Made by a program: the position numbers and the translations under genes
Notes under the pieces: generated by a model
Seen by the model: the letters and a program-made list of their open reading frames with translations, nothing else
Told to the model about the DNA's origin: nothing
Database searches by the model: none
From: Streptosporangiaceae bacterium
GTDB taxonomy: Bacteria > Actinomycetota > Actinomycetes > Streptosporangiales > Streptosporangiaceae
Length of the DNA: 12,770 nt
Reading direction: 5' to 3'
Assembly: GCA_030045215.1 (NCBI GenBank)
Contig: JASIBJ010000674.1
Location: 1 to 12,770 of the forward strand
Part shown: positions 1-7,144 of the stretch, piece after piece
How positions within the stretch are numbered: the first letter of the stretch is position 1
Layout: every line of letters starts with the position of its first letter

Positions 1-2
1 TC

Positions 3-713
3 ACGGTCGGGCGCCTTCCCCGTGATTCTGCGGGACTGCGGTCACTGCAGCAGCAGGCCGACAGCGTCGCCAGGGAACTGGTCGGGCAGCCGCAGCCAGC
101 CCGCTTCCTGCCAGGCAGCCGTCACGTCTGCGCGACCGGCCGGTTCGCGGTCCGCTGGACCACCAGTGCCCTGCACGTCTGGGAGCAACCGGCCCCGTCG
201 ATCGACCCCGAAGCGGCACGGATCGAGCTGTGCCGTCGCCACGTGCACGCCTTTGGCCCGACGACACCCGCCGCCTTCGCCTGGTGGGCCGGCGTGCCGT
301 CGCGAGACGCGAAGTACAGCTTTGACGTGCTCGCACCTGACCTGATGCCCGTCGATTACGACGGCCACCAGTCATGGATCCTGGCCGCTGACGAAGACGC
401 CATGGTGACCGCCGAACCGATGCACGGCGTACGCTTTCTCGTGGCATCTGACCTGCGCATCTTCGGACAGGACCGGAACGGGCTCTTCGTCGGCCCCGGC
501 CTGCGCCGCCTCACCGGCGTGCACGACACCTTCCACCCAGGCGGGCTACTCATCGACGGAACCATCGCGGGAGCCTGGGGGCGGCGCGGCGGCCGGGTCA
601 GCGTGAAGACTGCCGCGCCGCTTGCGGAATCTGTCCGGCGCGCCATCCGCGACGAGGCCGAGAGCATGCCGATACCACACGCAGCTGTCAGCGTGTCCCT
701 AGCCGAGCACTAA
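3..713 (+). CDS. AlkZ-like winged-helix DNA-binding protein, C-terminal part (5' end outside window)
   Basis: The frame is open from the first complete codon at position 3, so the true start lies outside the window; the first internal ATG (243) is not the start. About 236 residues are visible. They read like the C-terminal two thirds of the actinobacterial HTH_42 / AlkZ family. Visible signs are a strand-type segment GRFAVRW, then IDPEAARIELCRRHVHAFGP and TPAAFAWWAGVPSRDA, the usual family motif (FGPAT..DFAWW.G.P..). A late HPGGLLIDGTIAGAWGRR segment matches the family's closing beta region. AlkZ members are DNA glycosylases acting on alkylated or crosslinked DNA, but many actinobacterial paralogues are uncharacterised. 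The catalytic QxQ/QxD motif cannot be judged here because the N-terminal part is missing. The gene converges with the coiled-coil gene at 925-2133. The family call is fairly sure; the glycosylase activity is not. Confidence 0.8.
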   Translation, partial: TVGRLPRDSAGLRSLQQQADSVARELVGQPQPARFLPGSRHVCATGRFAVRWTTSALHVWEQPAPSIDPEAARIELCRRHVHAFGPTTPAAFAWWAGVPSRDAKYSFDVLAPDLMPVDYDGHQSWILAADEDAMVTAEPMHGVRFLVASDLRIFGQDRNGLFVGPGLRRLTGVHDTFHPGGLLIDGTIAGAWGRRGGRVSVKTAAPLAESVRRAIRDEAESMPIPHAAVSVSLAEH

Positions 714-924
714 CCACGGTGAACAGTGACCTGGTCGGCTCGGCTATCAGCGTCTGGCGAAGGCAATGCGGGGGCCCGAGCCATCCTCAATCATCTTCGA
801 ATCGCCCGAGGCCGCGATCGCGCCGGGTTGGGCTCATGTGGCGGCGCCCTAGCCCGCCCCGCCGATAGCAGAGCGTGGTCGCAGATCCGGTGGCAGCCGC
901 GCGACGAGCCGCCGATGTGCGTGG

Positions 925-2133
925 TTACTCAAGGGCCGCTGGCCAGGCGGCCTCGGCTGGGGAGCTGGTGGCAGGCGCCTGCCCGCTGATCAGCCGGCGT
1001 AGCTGTTCGAGGCTGGTCGTGATGGCGTCCTTTTGCCGGTTCAGCTCGTCGACCTCGCGCTGGGCGGCGGCCCGGTGCCGTTCGAGCTCGGTCTTGGTGT
1101 CGGCCATCAGCTGATCGGCCTGCGCCTTGGCCTCGGCGGCCTGATTCTTGGCCTGGGCCTTGGCCTGCGCGACGACCTGGTCGGCGTTCTTTTGGGCGTT
1201 GGACACCAGCTGCCGGGCGTGCTGCTCTGCCTCCCGCCGCGTGTGGTCGGCCTGCGCGCTGGCCTGGGCGGCCCGCTCCTCAGCCGTGGCCGCCCGTCGC
1301 TCGGCCTCGGTGACCAGCTTCTGCGTCGCCGCCTGCGCCGCCGCCAGCCGCTCCGCCTCCTGCCGCTCGCCCTCCTCCCGCCGGGAGGCGAGGGCGACCT
1401 CCAGCTCGGCCTCCGCCAGCGCCCGCTGCGCCTCGCTCTCCTCCCAGTTCCGCTGCGCCTGCCGTTTCGACGTCGTCAAAATCTCGTCGCCCGCCCGCTT
1501 CGCGGACGCCTTCAGCTCTGCCACCTCGCGCTTGGTGGCCGTGCGGACCATGGCAATCTCCCGCTCCGCCGCCGCCCGCTTCTCCGCCACCTCCTGGTCG
1601 GCCATCGCCCGCAGCTTCGCGGCCTCCCGCTCGGCCGTGGACGTCAGCTTCCCGGCCTGCCGCAGCGCGGACCTCAGTTCGCCGGTCTCCCGGCGAGCCG
1701 ACGTTCGGATCGCCTCCGCCTCCCGCTCGGCCGACGTTCGGATCGCGTCCGCGTCCCGCTCCGCCGACCCGCGCAGATCATCGGTCTCGCGCCTGGCGGC
1801 CGCCCGCAGCTCCGCGGCCTCGTTCTGCGCCGCGGCCCGCAACTCGGCGGCATCCGCTGTCGCTGCCGCCTGCAGCTCGTCCGCCGCCGAGCGGGACTCT
1901 TGAACGATCCTTGTGACCTGATCCTCGGCGAGGCGCAGCAGCTGCTCGATCTGGGAACCAGGCCGGGCATAACCTGGGTCCTCCCGGTCCCACAGCTGGC
2001 GGGCTTGGGTTTCGACCTGCCTGATGTGCTCATCAGCCTGATGCCGGTCGTAGCCGGAGACCGGCACGTTGAACGGCCGCGAGGATCCCTGCCCGGAGAC
2101 ACGACCGGCATGGGCAACTATCCCGGGATCCAT
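925..2133 (-). CDS. DivIVA/Scy/FilP-like coiled-coil cytoskeletal protein
   Basis: This is a 402-residue, Ala/Glu/Arg-rich, almost entirely helical protein. Residues about 21-50 (FNVPVSGYDRHQADEHI and following) resemble the short DivIVA-type N-terminal module (..GYDR.QVDE.I..). After it comes a continuous coiled coil from about residue 60 to 382. Residues 84-225 are an array of 11-residue (hendecad) repeats, and the rest is less regular and Gln/Ala-rich. The tail from 383 is short, Pro/Ala-rich and probably disordered. Streptomyces proteins of this build (Scy, FilP, annotated 'cellulose-binding protein') form filaments or polarity scaffolds at hyphal tips, so a structural role in the cytoplasm is inferred. 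The ATG at 2133 is preceded on the minus strand by a purine-rich GAGGGGCTGAGGG stretch. The plus strand of this gene carries long shadow frames caused by the repeat codon usage. It is shorter than typical Scy and closer in size to FilP. Confidence 0.8.
   Translation of the reverse strand: MDPGIVAHAGRVSGQGSSRPFNVPVSGYDRHQADEHIRQVETQARQLWDREDPGYARPGSQIEQLLRLAEDQVTRIVQESRSAADELQAAATADAAELRAAAQNEAAELRAAARRETDDLRGSAERDADAIRTSAEREAEAIRTSARRETGELRSALRQAGKLTSTAEREAAKLRAMADQEVAEKRAAAEREIAMVRTATKREVAELKASAKRAGDEILTTSKRQAQRNWEESEAQRALAEAELEVALASRREEGERQEAERLAAAQAATQKLVTEAERRAATAEERAAQASAQADHTRREAEQHARQLVSNAQKNADQVVAQAKAQAKNQAAEAKAQADQLMADTKTELERHRAAAQREVDELNRQKDAITTSLEQLRRLISGQAPATSSPAEAAWPAALE
1459..1884 (-). 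repeat. Tandem hendecad (33-bp) repeat array within the coiled-coil gene
   Basis: Residues 84-149 form six 11-residue units of the pattern xxELRxxAxRE (for example AAELRAAARRE and AEAIRTSARRE). A 10-residue unit follows (150-159), then six more 11-residue units (160-225). At DNA level the 17-mer GCCGACGTTCGGATCGC occurs at 1697-1713 and again at 1730-1746, exactly 33 bp apart. This points to fairly recent tandem duplication of single units. The one-residue deletion in the middle shifts the register of the hydrophobic stripe. Confidence 0.8.
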
Positions 2134-2360
2134 ACCCTCAGCCCCTCAATCACCCGGCGCGGCAGGCGGAACCTCAACTAATGCCCCAGTATGCCGCGAG
2201 CCAGCTGCCCTGCCCGCGCGAACCGGAGAGTTCAAACAATCCCCGTCCGCCCTGTCATGCGCCACAGGACCGTCGTCGGGCCGGGGCGCGGTCGCGTGGA
2301 CTGACTGCCGAAGCGAGCGGTGGAGTTCGCAGCGAGGTGCAGGCATCCCGCGCAATCCGG

Positions 2361-2609
2361 CTAGTCGCAGGGGTGATGCAGGAAGCGGTAGTAGTCGTTC
2401 TCGATGAAATCCGGCCGGCCGAACAACGGGTCGTAGTAGCTGCTGGGTCTCTTCACTCGCCGCGCCCTGCGGCGGGTGAAAAACGCGCGGGCACTGCGCG
2501 TGCGCCGGCAGTGGTCGTCGTCCGCAAGCGCCGGAGTACCGGACAGTGGAACCTCGGCGTGTTCACGAATATCGGCGACCACGCTCATCACGGGCGTGGT
2601 TGATGGCAT
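2361..2609 (-). CDS. Small hypothetical protein (82 aa), divergent from the XRE-NB-ARC regulator
   Basis: I do not recognise this family. The 82-residue product has a plain N-terminal half (MPSTTPVMSVVADIREHAEV) without a signal peptide or membrane segment. A very basic centre follows (RRTRSARAFFTRRRARRVKR, residues about 35-54). The C-terminus is rich in aromatics, with YY, FGRPDF, NDYY and FLHH, and ends in PCD. Two cysteines are present, one before the basic stretch and one at the penultimate position. It is judged real because the ATG at 2609 is preceded by AAGGAG (2617-2622 on the minus strand) with 7 nt spacing, the best ribosome binding site in the window. Its composition is also not that of a shadow frame. 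The strongly basic centre would suit nucleic-acid or membrane binding, but that is only a suggestion. It lies 267 bp from the start of the XRE-NB-ARC-TPR gene and reads away from it. Confidence 0.65.
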   Translation of the reverse strand: MPSTTPVMSVVADIREHAEVPLSGTPALADDDHCRRTRSARAFFTRRRARRVKRPSSYYDPLFGRPDFIENDYYRFLHHPCD

Positions 2610-2616
2610 GGCGTGA

Positions 2617-2622
2617 CTCCTT
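2617..2622 (-). promoter_or_regulatory. Strong Shine-Dalgarno site for the 82-aa gene
   Basis: The minus strand reads AAGGAG followed by seven bases and ATG at 2609. This near-perfect site fixes the start and is the main reason to accept the small gene. Confidence 0.8.
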
Positions 2623-2627
2623 AGGTT

Positions 2628-2640
2628 GTGCGGCCCGCAC
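2628..2640. promoter_or_regulatory. Inverted repeat GTGCGG-C-CCGCAC in the leader of the 82-aa gene
   Basis: Perfect 6-bp arms flank one central base, five bases upstream of the AAGGAG site of the small gene. As DNA it could be a dimeric repressor site. As RNA the single-base loop is too tight for all six pairs, so a shortened hairpin next to the ribosome binding site is the alternative. Which of the two applies cannot be told from sequence. Confidence 0.4.
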
Positions 2641-2714
2641 GGGCGCCGAAGTCCGGCATCTGGCTAACCGCTCGGCTGGGCTTACATCCACGATCACCGC
2701 CAGCTAGCGCCTTC

Positions 2715-2762
2715 ACCACACGCGATGACTCACGTAGTGGCTCACGCAACGACCCACATGAA
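2715..2762. promoter_or_regulatory. 12-bp-pitch direct repeats, candidate regulator binding array
   Basis: In the shared upstream region, ACCACACG (2715), GACTCACG (2727), GGCTCACG (2739) and GACCCACA (2751) begin exactly 12 bp apart. The second and third units are the closest pair, and a CxCAC core is shared by all four. The last unit runs into a perfect palindrome, CACAT-GA-ATGTG (2755-2766). Such an array between a regulator gene and a divergent small gene is a natural operator candidate, perhaps for the XRE domain of the neighbouring protein. No convincing -10/-35 pair was seen beside it. Confidence 0.4.
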
Positions 2763-2876
2763 TGTGCCGGCCAGAAATTAATGGGCTGGCTGCTGTACCG
2801 GGGTCTGCGTAAGCTTTGGGCACGTTCCGGCAGCAGGGGCGATTCGGCGCGGGTGGGCGCGAGAGGCATTGGGGCG

Positions 2877-5417
2877 GTGACGGAGCAGCATGGGCCCGAG
2901 TTCGCGGAGCTGCTGCGGCGGCTGCGGGGACAGGCCGGGCTAACTCAGGAGGAGCTGGCGGAAGCGGCGAGACTGAGCCCCCGATCGGTCAGTGACCTGG
3001 AACGCGGAGTTCACCGCAGCGCTCACAAGGACACGGCGCAGCTGCTGGCCGATGCGCTGGGCCTGGCTGAGCCGACCCGTGCGCAGTTTGTGGCGGCTGC
3101 GCGCGGCAGAGGGTCGACTGCGCCGATTGCCGTGGCGCGAGGACTCAAACCAGGCACTGCCGCTGCGGCTGCCACCAGGACCTTGCCGCGGGCTAGCGCC
3201 AGCTTCACCGGCCGCGAGCGAGAAGTGGCGCGGCTGCTCGATGCGCTGACTCCTAAGGCTTCGCAGGGCGTCGTGCTCGGCATCCACGCGATCGATGGAA
3301 TGGCCGGAATCGGCAAGACCACGTTGGCGGTGCACACCGCCCACCGGCTGGCCGAGAGCTTCCCGGACGGGCAGTTCTTCCTGCCCCTGCACGCCCATAC
3401 CCCCGGGCAGCGGCCGGTCGACCCGGCCGATGCGCTGGCCAGCCTGTTGCTGACCGCTGGACTCGGCGCGCATGAGATCCCGCCCGGCCTGGAAGCCCGG
3501 GCCGCCCGTTGGCGCGATCACATCGCGGACAAGCGCATCTTGCTGCTGCTCGACGACGCGGCCGGGCACGAGCAGGTCCGTCCGCTGTTGCCCGGCACCG
3601 CCGGGAGTCTGGTGCTGATCACGAGCCGCCGCCGACTCGCGGCGCTCGAGGATGCCGCTCAAATCAGTCTGGACACCTTGTCACCGGACGATGCCGGAAT
3701 CCTGCTGGCCCGGCTGGCGGCCCGGCCGTCGCTCGGCTCGGAAAACCCCGCGCTCGGCGAGATCACCCGGCTGTGCGGATACCTGCCGCTTGCCATCGGC
3801 ATGCTCGCTAGCCAGCTTCGCAATCACCCTGCTCGGACGGCCGCCGATCTAGCTGCCGAACTGGCGGAGGCCCGAGACCGCTTGGCCCTCATGTATGCCG
3901 AGAACCTGTCGGTAGGCGCGGCCTTTGACCTGTCTTACGCCGACCTGAATCCCGGTCAGCAGCGCATGTTCCGTCGGCTCGGCCTTGTCCCGGGCTCGAG
4001 CCTAGACGCTTACGCGGCGGCCGCGCTCGACGGAAGAGACCTGGCCACTGCACGGCGTTGCCTCGATGAGCTCTATGACCAGCACCTCATCACCGAACCC
4101 ACGCTAGGCCGGTACGAACTGCACGATTTGATTCGCGAGCACGCTCGTGCGCTTGCGGCCGGCGACGAAGCAGAATCGGACGAGGCGAGCGGCCGGCTAT
4201 TGGATTACTACCTGCACGCCACCCTCGCTGCTGGCCGACATTTCACCCCTTGGGCCACCGCGTACCGCCGCCCACCGCCCAGCCGGCCCCCGACCGACGC
4301 GCCGGACTTGTCGGGCATCGACGAGGCGGCGGACTGGCTGGAAGCCGAACGGGCGAACCTCGATGCTGCCACTGATCACGCCGTCAGCCACCGGCGACCC
4401 GCTCACGCGGTCGCCATAGCTGCGGCCATGAGCGGATTCCTTTCCGTGCGCGGTTACGTCGATCAGTCCGCCGAGTTCCAGCGCAGAGCCCTAACCGCGG
4501 CGCACCAGGTCGGTGACCGGCTAGGTGAGGCGGGAGCACTCGCCGATCTCGGCCAGCTGCAGCAGGCTGTCAGCGACTATCCGGCCGCTGCAGCCAGCCT
4601 CGCCGAGGCTGTCGCGATGTTCGGTGACATCGGTGACGCGCCCGGCCAGGCCTACGCTCTCAACGACCTGGGTTTCGTGCAGGTGCTGACCGGCGACTAC
4701 CGCGCCGCCGAGGCCAGCCACCAGCGGGCCCTGGAGATAGCCCGTCTTGCCGGCGCGCGCCCGCAGGAGTGCATCGCCCTCTCGAACCTCGGCCTGGTCC
4801 AGCAGCTGACGGGGGATCATTCAGCCGCTGCGGCCAACCTGCAACTAGCACTGGCGATGTCAGACGGGCTCGACAACCTGCTCATACGGCCTTTCATCCT
4901 CAATGGTCTGGGTGTCGTTCAGCAAGAGATCGGCGACTACCAAGCCGCCACCGCGAGCCAGCAGCAATCGCTGATGCTGTTCCGCGAGATCCGACACCTG
5001 ATGGGCCAGGCGTATGTCCTGAACGACGTGGGCCTCGTACACCAAGAGACCGGGGACTATGCGACCGCCGCCGCCAACCACCAGCAGGCGCTGGTGTGGT
5101 TTAGCGAGCTTGGGAACCGACTCGGCCAGGCGGAGGCACTGAACCGCCTCGGCGAGCTAGCATTGCGGACTTCGGCAACCAGCCAGAGCCACGACTTGCA
5201 CACGCAAGCGCTGAGCATCGCCCGCGACGTCGGCGCGGCATTCGAGGAAGCACGGGCTCTCGAAGGACTTGGCCGCAGCCACTTGCAGAACGGCGACCGC
5301 GACCAAGCCGCCGCGCACCTACGGCAAGCGCTCGCGATCTACGAGCGCCTTGGCGTCCCCGGCGCGCACCGGGTCCAGCAGACTCTCAAGGACGACCGTC
5401 ACCTGCGAGGTGGATGA
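2877..5417 (+). CDS. XRE-family HTH / NB-ARC ATPase / TPR (STAND) transcriptional regulator
   Basis: This is an 846-residue multidomain regulator. Residues about 5-70 are an XRE helix-turn-helix (FAELLRRLRGQAGLTQEELA, then SPRSVSDLERG). The NB-ARC ATPase follows. Its Walker A is GMAGIGKTT at 141-149 with Lys147, its Walker B is LLLLDD ending at Asp226-227, a sensor-like ITSRRR segment comes next, and GYLPLA at 301-306 matches the GLPL motif. Residues 550-829 are seven TPR-type repeats of exactly 40 residues. The family senses a ligand or partner through the repeats, uses ATP to switch oligomeric state and acts on DNA through the HTH. The frame is open upstream to 2628, but GTG 2877 is preferred because the HTH begins right after it and the upstream residues look non-coding; ATG 2781 is an alternative. 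It converges on the methyltransferase gene. Target genes are unknown; the divergent 82-aa gene is the obvious candidate. Confidence 0.85.
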   Translation: MTEQHGPEFAELLRRLRGQAGLTQEELAEAARLSPRSVSDLERGVHRSAHKDTAQLLADALGLAEPTRAQFVAAARGRGSTAPIAVARGLKPGTAAAAATRTLPRASASFTGREREVARLLDALTPKASQGVVLGIHAIDGMAGIGKTTLAVHTAHRLAESFPDGQFFLPLHAHTPGQRPVDPADALASLLLTAGLGAHEIPPGLEARAARWRDHIADKRILLLLDDAAGHEQVRPLLPGTAGSLVLITSRRRLAALEDAAQISLDTLSPDDAGILLARLAARPSLGSENPALGEITRLCGYLPLAIGMLASQLRNHPARTAADLAAELAEARDRLALMYAENLSVGAAFDLSYADLNPGQQRMFRRLGLVPGSSLDAYAAAALDGRDLATARRCLDELYDQHLITEPTLGRYELHDLIREHARALAAGDEAESDEASGRLLDYYLHATLAAGRHFTPWATAYRRPPPSRPPTDAPDLSGIDEAADWLEAERANLDAATDHAVSHRRPAHAVAIAAAMSGFLSVRGYVDQSAEFQRRALTAAHQVGDRLGEAGALADLGQLQQAVSDYPAAAASLAEAVAMFGDIGDAPGQAYALNDLGFVQVLTGDYRAAEASHQRALEIARLAGARPQECIALSNLGLVQQLTGDHSAAAANLQLALAMSDGLDNLLIRPFILNGLGVVQQEIGDYQAATASQQQSLMLFREIRHLMGQAYVLNDVGLVHQETGDYATAAANHQQALVWFSELGNRLGQAEALNRLGELALRTSATSQSHDLHTQALSIARDVGAAFEEARALEGLGRSHLQNGDRDQAAAHLRQALAIYERLGVPGAHRVQQTLKDDRHLRGG
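4524..5363 (+). repeat. Seven 120-bp (40-residue) TPR repeats in the XRE-NB-ARC gene
   Basis: Seven consecutive units of exactly 40 residues show the pattern GQAxALNxLGxVxxxTGDYxxA followed by xxxHQxALxxxxxxG. The first begins GEAGALADLG and the last begins EEARALEGLG. The 40-residue period is that of TPR_12/kinesin-light-chain-type repeats. Unit five (about residues 710-749) has lost the central TGDY signature and reads RTSATSQSHD instead. The array forms the putative sensor surface. Confidence 0.8.
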
Positions 5418-5476
5418 CAGGCTCGGGATCTTCCGGCCAGCGTTGTCCGCGCGCCGCCATCCGGCGAGCCTACGAG

Positions 5477-6489
5477 CTACCGGCGCTCGGCAACTACGAG
5501 GGTTGCCGGGCCGGTCAGCGGCCGACTCCCGATCATCTCCCATCCGGTGGCGGCCAGCATGTCGCCTATCTCGTCCTCGCTATAGACATCGCCTTCCCCG
5601 CTGGCCAGCAGGAATTCCCCGGCCATGAGGGCGGCGAAGACCGGCTGAGTGTGGGTGGGATTGGTCCAGAAGTCCACGAGCAACAACGGTGCCCTGGGCG
5701 GCGCGATGGCGTGCACGCGCTCCAGGAGATCTCTGTTGTGCTCCGGTGACAAGAGGTGGACCACGTTGGCCAGCAAGAACGCGTCATAGTCCGCAGGAAG
5801 CTGGTCTCGGAGCAAGTCCCCCTCGTAGAACCGGACACGGCCGTCGGACGCTTGGGTCTTGAGCTTTCCCCTGGCTAGGGCCACCACGGCCGGAAGATCG
5901 AACAAGCCACACTCAATTTCGGGGTGGCGGTCGAGGATGCGGACGAGGAACGAACCGGTTCCCCCGCCGAGGTCGAGAAGTCGTCGATGCTGGCCGAATT
6001 CGTAACTCGCAGCCAGCACGGCAGCGGAGCCTGCGGTCACGGACTCGACCGATTCCGACAGGGCCCGCTGCGCTTCAGCATCCAGCTGGGTCATGAAGCC
6101 CGTGGCTCCGCCCGCCCGGATGGCGTCGGTGAGCCCGGCCCAGTACCGGTAGCTTCGATCCGCATAGCGAAGCGCCGGACGGTGGTCGCTGGGACCGCAG
6201 CCGCTCAGGAACGCGGCGGCCGCCGGACTGTTCCGGTACAGGGATCCATCTCGTTCCAGCAGGCCGAGCGCCACCATGGCGTCGGCGCAGATTCGGGCGG
6301 TGCGCAGGGGATCGCGATCCGCGCCGCCAAAGCCTCGAGGCCGAGCCCGTCGTCGCCAAGAGCCTCGAACACCCCGACATCGACGGCAGCTATGAGGTAT
6401 CTCGTGGCCCTGTAAGAGGTCCCTAGCTGCGTGATCAACTCAGGGCTTGCTGTCGGATGGGCGGCCACGTCCGGCAGGTTTGCGATCAT
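5477..6489 (-). pseudogene. SAM-dependent O-methyltransferase (Dimerization2 + Methyltransf_2), frameshifted
   Basis: Two minus-strand frames together encode one 337-residue class of small-molecule O-methyltransferase (COMT/acetylserotonin-methyltransferase-like, as in polyketide tailoring). The N-terminal dimerisation part (RYLIAAVDVGVFEALG, then LEALAARIAIP) is read from ATG 6489, which has AAGGAG 7 nt upstream. It breaks at CCCC (plus-strand GGGG, 6307-6310). Restoring one C gives AIP-LRTARICADAMVALGL, which joins cleanly to the rest. In the restored numbering, SAM motif I LDLGGGTGS lies at about 171-179, FDLPAVV follows, and NVVHLLSPEH carries the likely catalytic His245. Uninterrupted reading would give about 94 residues ending at 6205. 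The start is 35 nt after the cupin stop, so the two form an operon. The break is a real mutation, a sequencing error, or less likely a -1 slip on the C run. The family call is secure; activity depends on the frame. Confidence 0.85.
5488..5508. terminator. Candidate hairpin at the convergent end of the XRE-NB-ARC and methyltransferase genes
   Basis: CGGCAAC (5488-5494) and GTTGCCG (5502-5508) form a 7-bp stem with a 7-base loop. It lies 70 bp after the stop of the plus-strand regulator and inside the last codons of the methyltransferase. There is no T tract, so a terminator role for the regulator transcript is tentative, and the match could be incidental to coding sequence. Confidence 0.3.
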
Positions 6490-6496
6490 CTTGGTT

Positions 6497-6502
6497 CTCC
6501 TT
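6497..6502 (-). promoter_or_regulatory. Shine-Dalgarno site fixing the methyltransferase start
   Basis: AAGGAG on the minus strand stands 7 nt before ATG 6489. It favours this start over the upstream ATG at 6528, which would overlap the cupin stop codon. Confidence 0.75.
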
Positions 6503-6524
6503 GATTCCGTTGGCCGAGCCACGT

Positions 6525-7040
6525 TCATGCTTTGGGTGGGGGCAGGATCTGGATGCCGTGCGCGGCCGCCAGCTGGGTGAGGCGGGCCGGATCGGGCGGG
6601 ACGGGCTCGGGCAGCCGAAGGGCCTGAGCCGGCTCGCTCGCAGCGGCGACGAACTGGTCAAACCCGCCGGGGGACACGACGATGATGATCCGTCCAGGAC
6701 CGGCGCGGCTAACGGTGAAGCCGTGCGGGATCGCGCGCGGCATGAAGACAAGCGAGCCGGGCCCGGCCCGCCACGCCTGGTCGCCGCAGAACCCCTCAAG
6801 CTGACCGTCGAGGACCAGCAGCGCCTCGTCGCTTGCCTGGTGAATGTGGGGCGGCGGCGCGAATCCGGCAGGCATCCGGTGATCGACGATGCTGAGCCGA
6901 CCCTGAGTGTCGTCGTTGCCGACCTTATTGATCGTCAGGGTGTTCAAGAACCAGAATGCCTGCCCTTCATCGGCTGCCACGACGAAGCCGCCGGGCTTGA
7001 GTTTGGTGTCAGAATTCGTTGCCTGATCCTGGCTGTACAT
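6525..7040 (-). CDS. Cupin-domain protein (quercetin-dioxygenase-like fold)
   Basis: This is a 171-residue single-domain cupin. Cupin motif 1 is visible as PPHIHQASDEALLVLDG with metal ligands His65, His67 and Glu72. Motif 2 is GSLVFMPRAIPHGF with His106, so the 3-His/1-Glu metal site is complete. Such proteins include dioxygenases, isomerases and cyclases; the substrate cannot be named. ATG 7040 is chosen because AAGGGA lies 8 nt upstream (7048-7053). The frame also extends to 7100, but those 20 residues look like leader sequence. The gene is followed after 35 nt by the O-methyltransferase, and the pair looks like a two-enzyme tailoring unit. The SARP gene lies upstream on the same strand, and the intervening 148 bp hold 11-bp-pitch repeats suited to SARP control. 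It is soluble, with no signal peptide. Confidence 0.85.
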   Translation of the reverse strand: MYSQDQATNSDTKLKPGGFVVAADEGQAFWFLNTLTINKVGNDDTQGRLSIVDHRMPAGFAPPPHIHQASDEALLVLDGQLEGFCGDQAWRAGPGSLVFMPRAIPHGFTVSRAGPGRIIIVVSPGGFDQFVAAASEPAQALRLPEPVPPDPARLTQLAAAHGIQILPPPKA

Positions 7041-7099
7041 GGCTGGATCCCTTCGCGGGCGGCGCTGACAGGTCCCAGCGCCGACGTTTCCCGGTGGCA

Positions 7100-7114
7100 C
7101 CGTTCAGGTAACGG
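7100..7114. promoter_or_regulatory. Inverted repeat CCGTT-N5-AACGG upstream of the cupin gene
   Basis: Perfect 5-bp arms with a 5-bp spacer lie about 16 bp past the presumed -10 region (GATCCT, 7130-7135 on the minus strand). That is where a second regulator could block or modulate the cupin promoter. The arms are short, so chance is a serious alternative. Confidence 0.3.
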
Positions 7115-7144
7115 CCCGGCTTTCACACGAGGATCAGCGGAGGA

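Noticed and set aside
714..924. Search for a bidirectional terminator between the converging AlkZ-like and coiled-coil genes
   Set aside because: Only weak GC-rich 5-bp stems (GGCGG/CCGCC near 840-870) without T tracts were found; not enough to call.
726..989. Possible small plus-strand gene after the AlkZ-like gene
   Set aside because: No ribosome binding site, no recognisable motif, and it overlaps the end of the coiled-coil gene.
1033..2181. Long plus-strand open frame (382 codons) opposite the coiled-coil gene
   Set aside because: It is a shadow of the Ala/Arg/Glu repeat codons: Leu/Arg/Gly low-complexity translation, no domain, while the minus strand gives a sensible DivIVA-like coiled coil.
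2628..2876. N-terminal extension of the XRE-NB-ARC protein to ATG 2628
   Set aside because: The extra 83 residues are not conserved-looking, they cover the repeat array and leader of the divergent gene, and the HTH domain begins right after GTG 2877.
7041..7100. N-terminal extension of the cupin to 7100
   Set aside because: ATG 7040 has an AAGGGA site at good spacing, and the extension is Arg/Pro-rich leader-like sequence.
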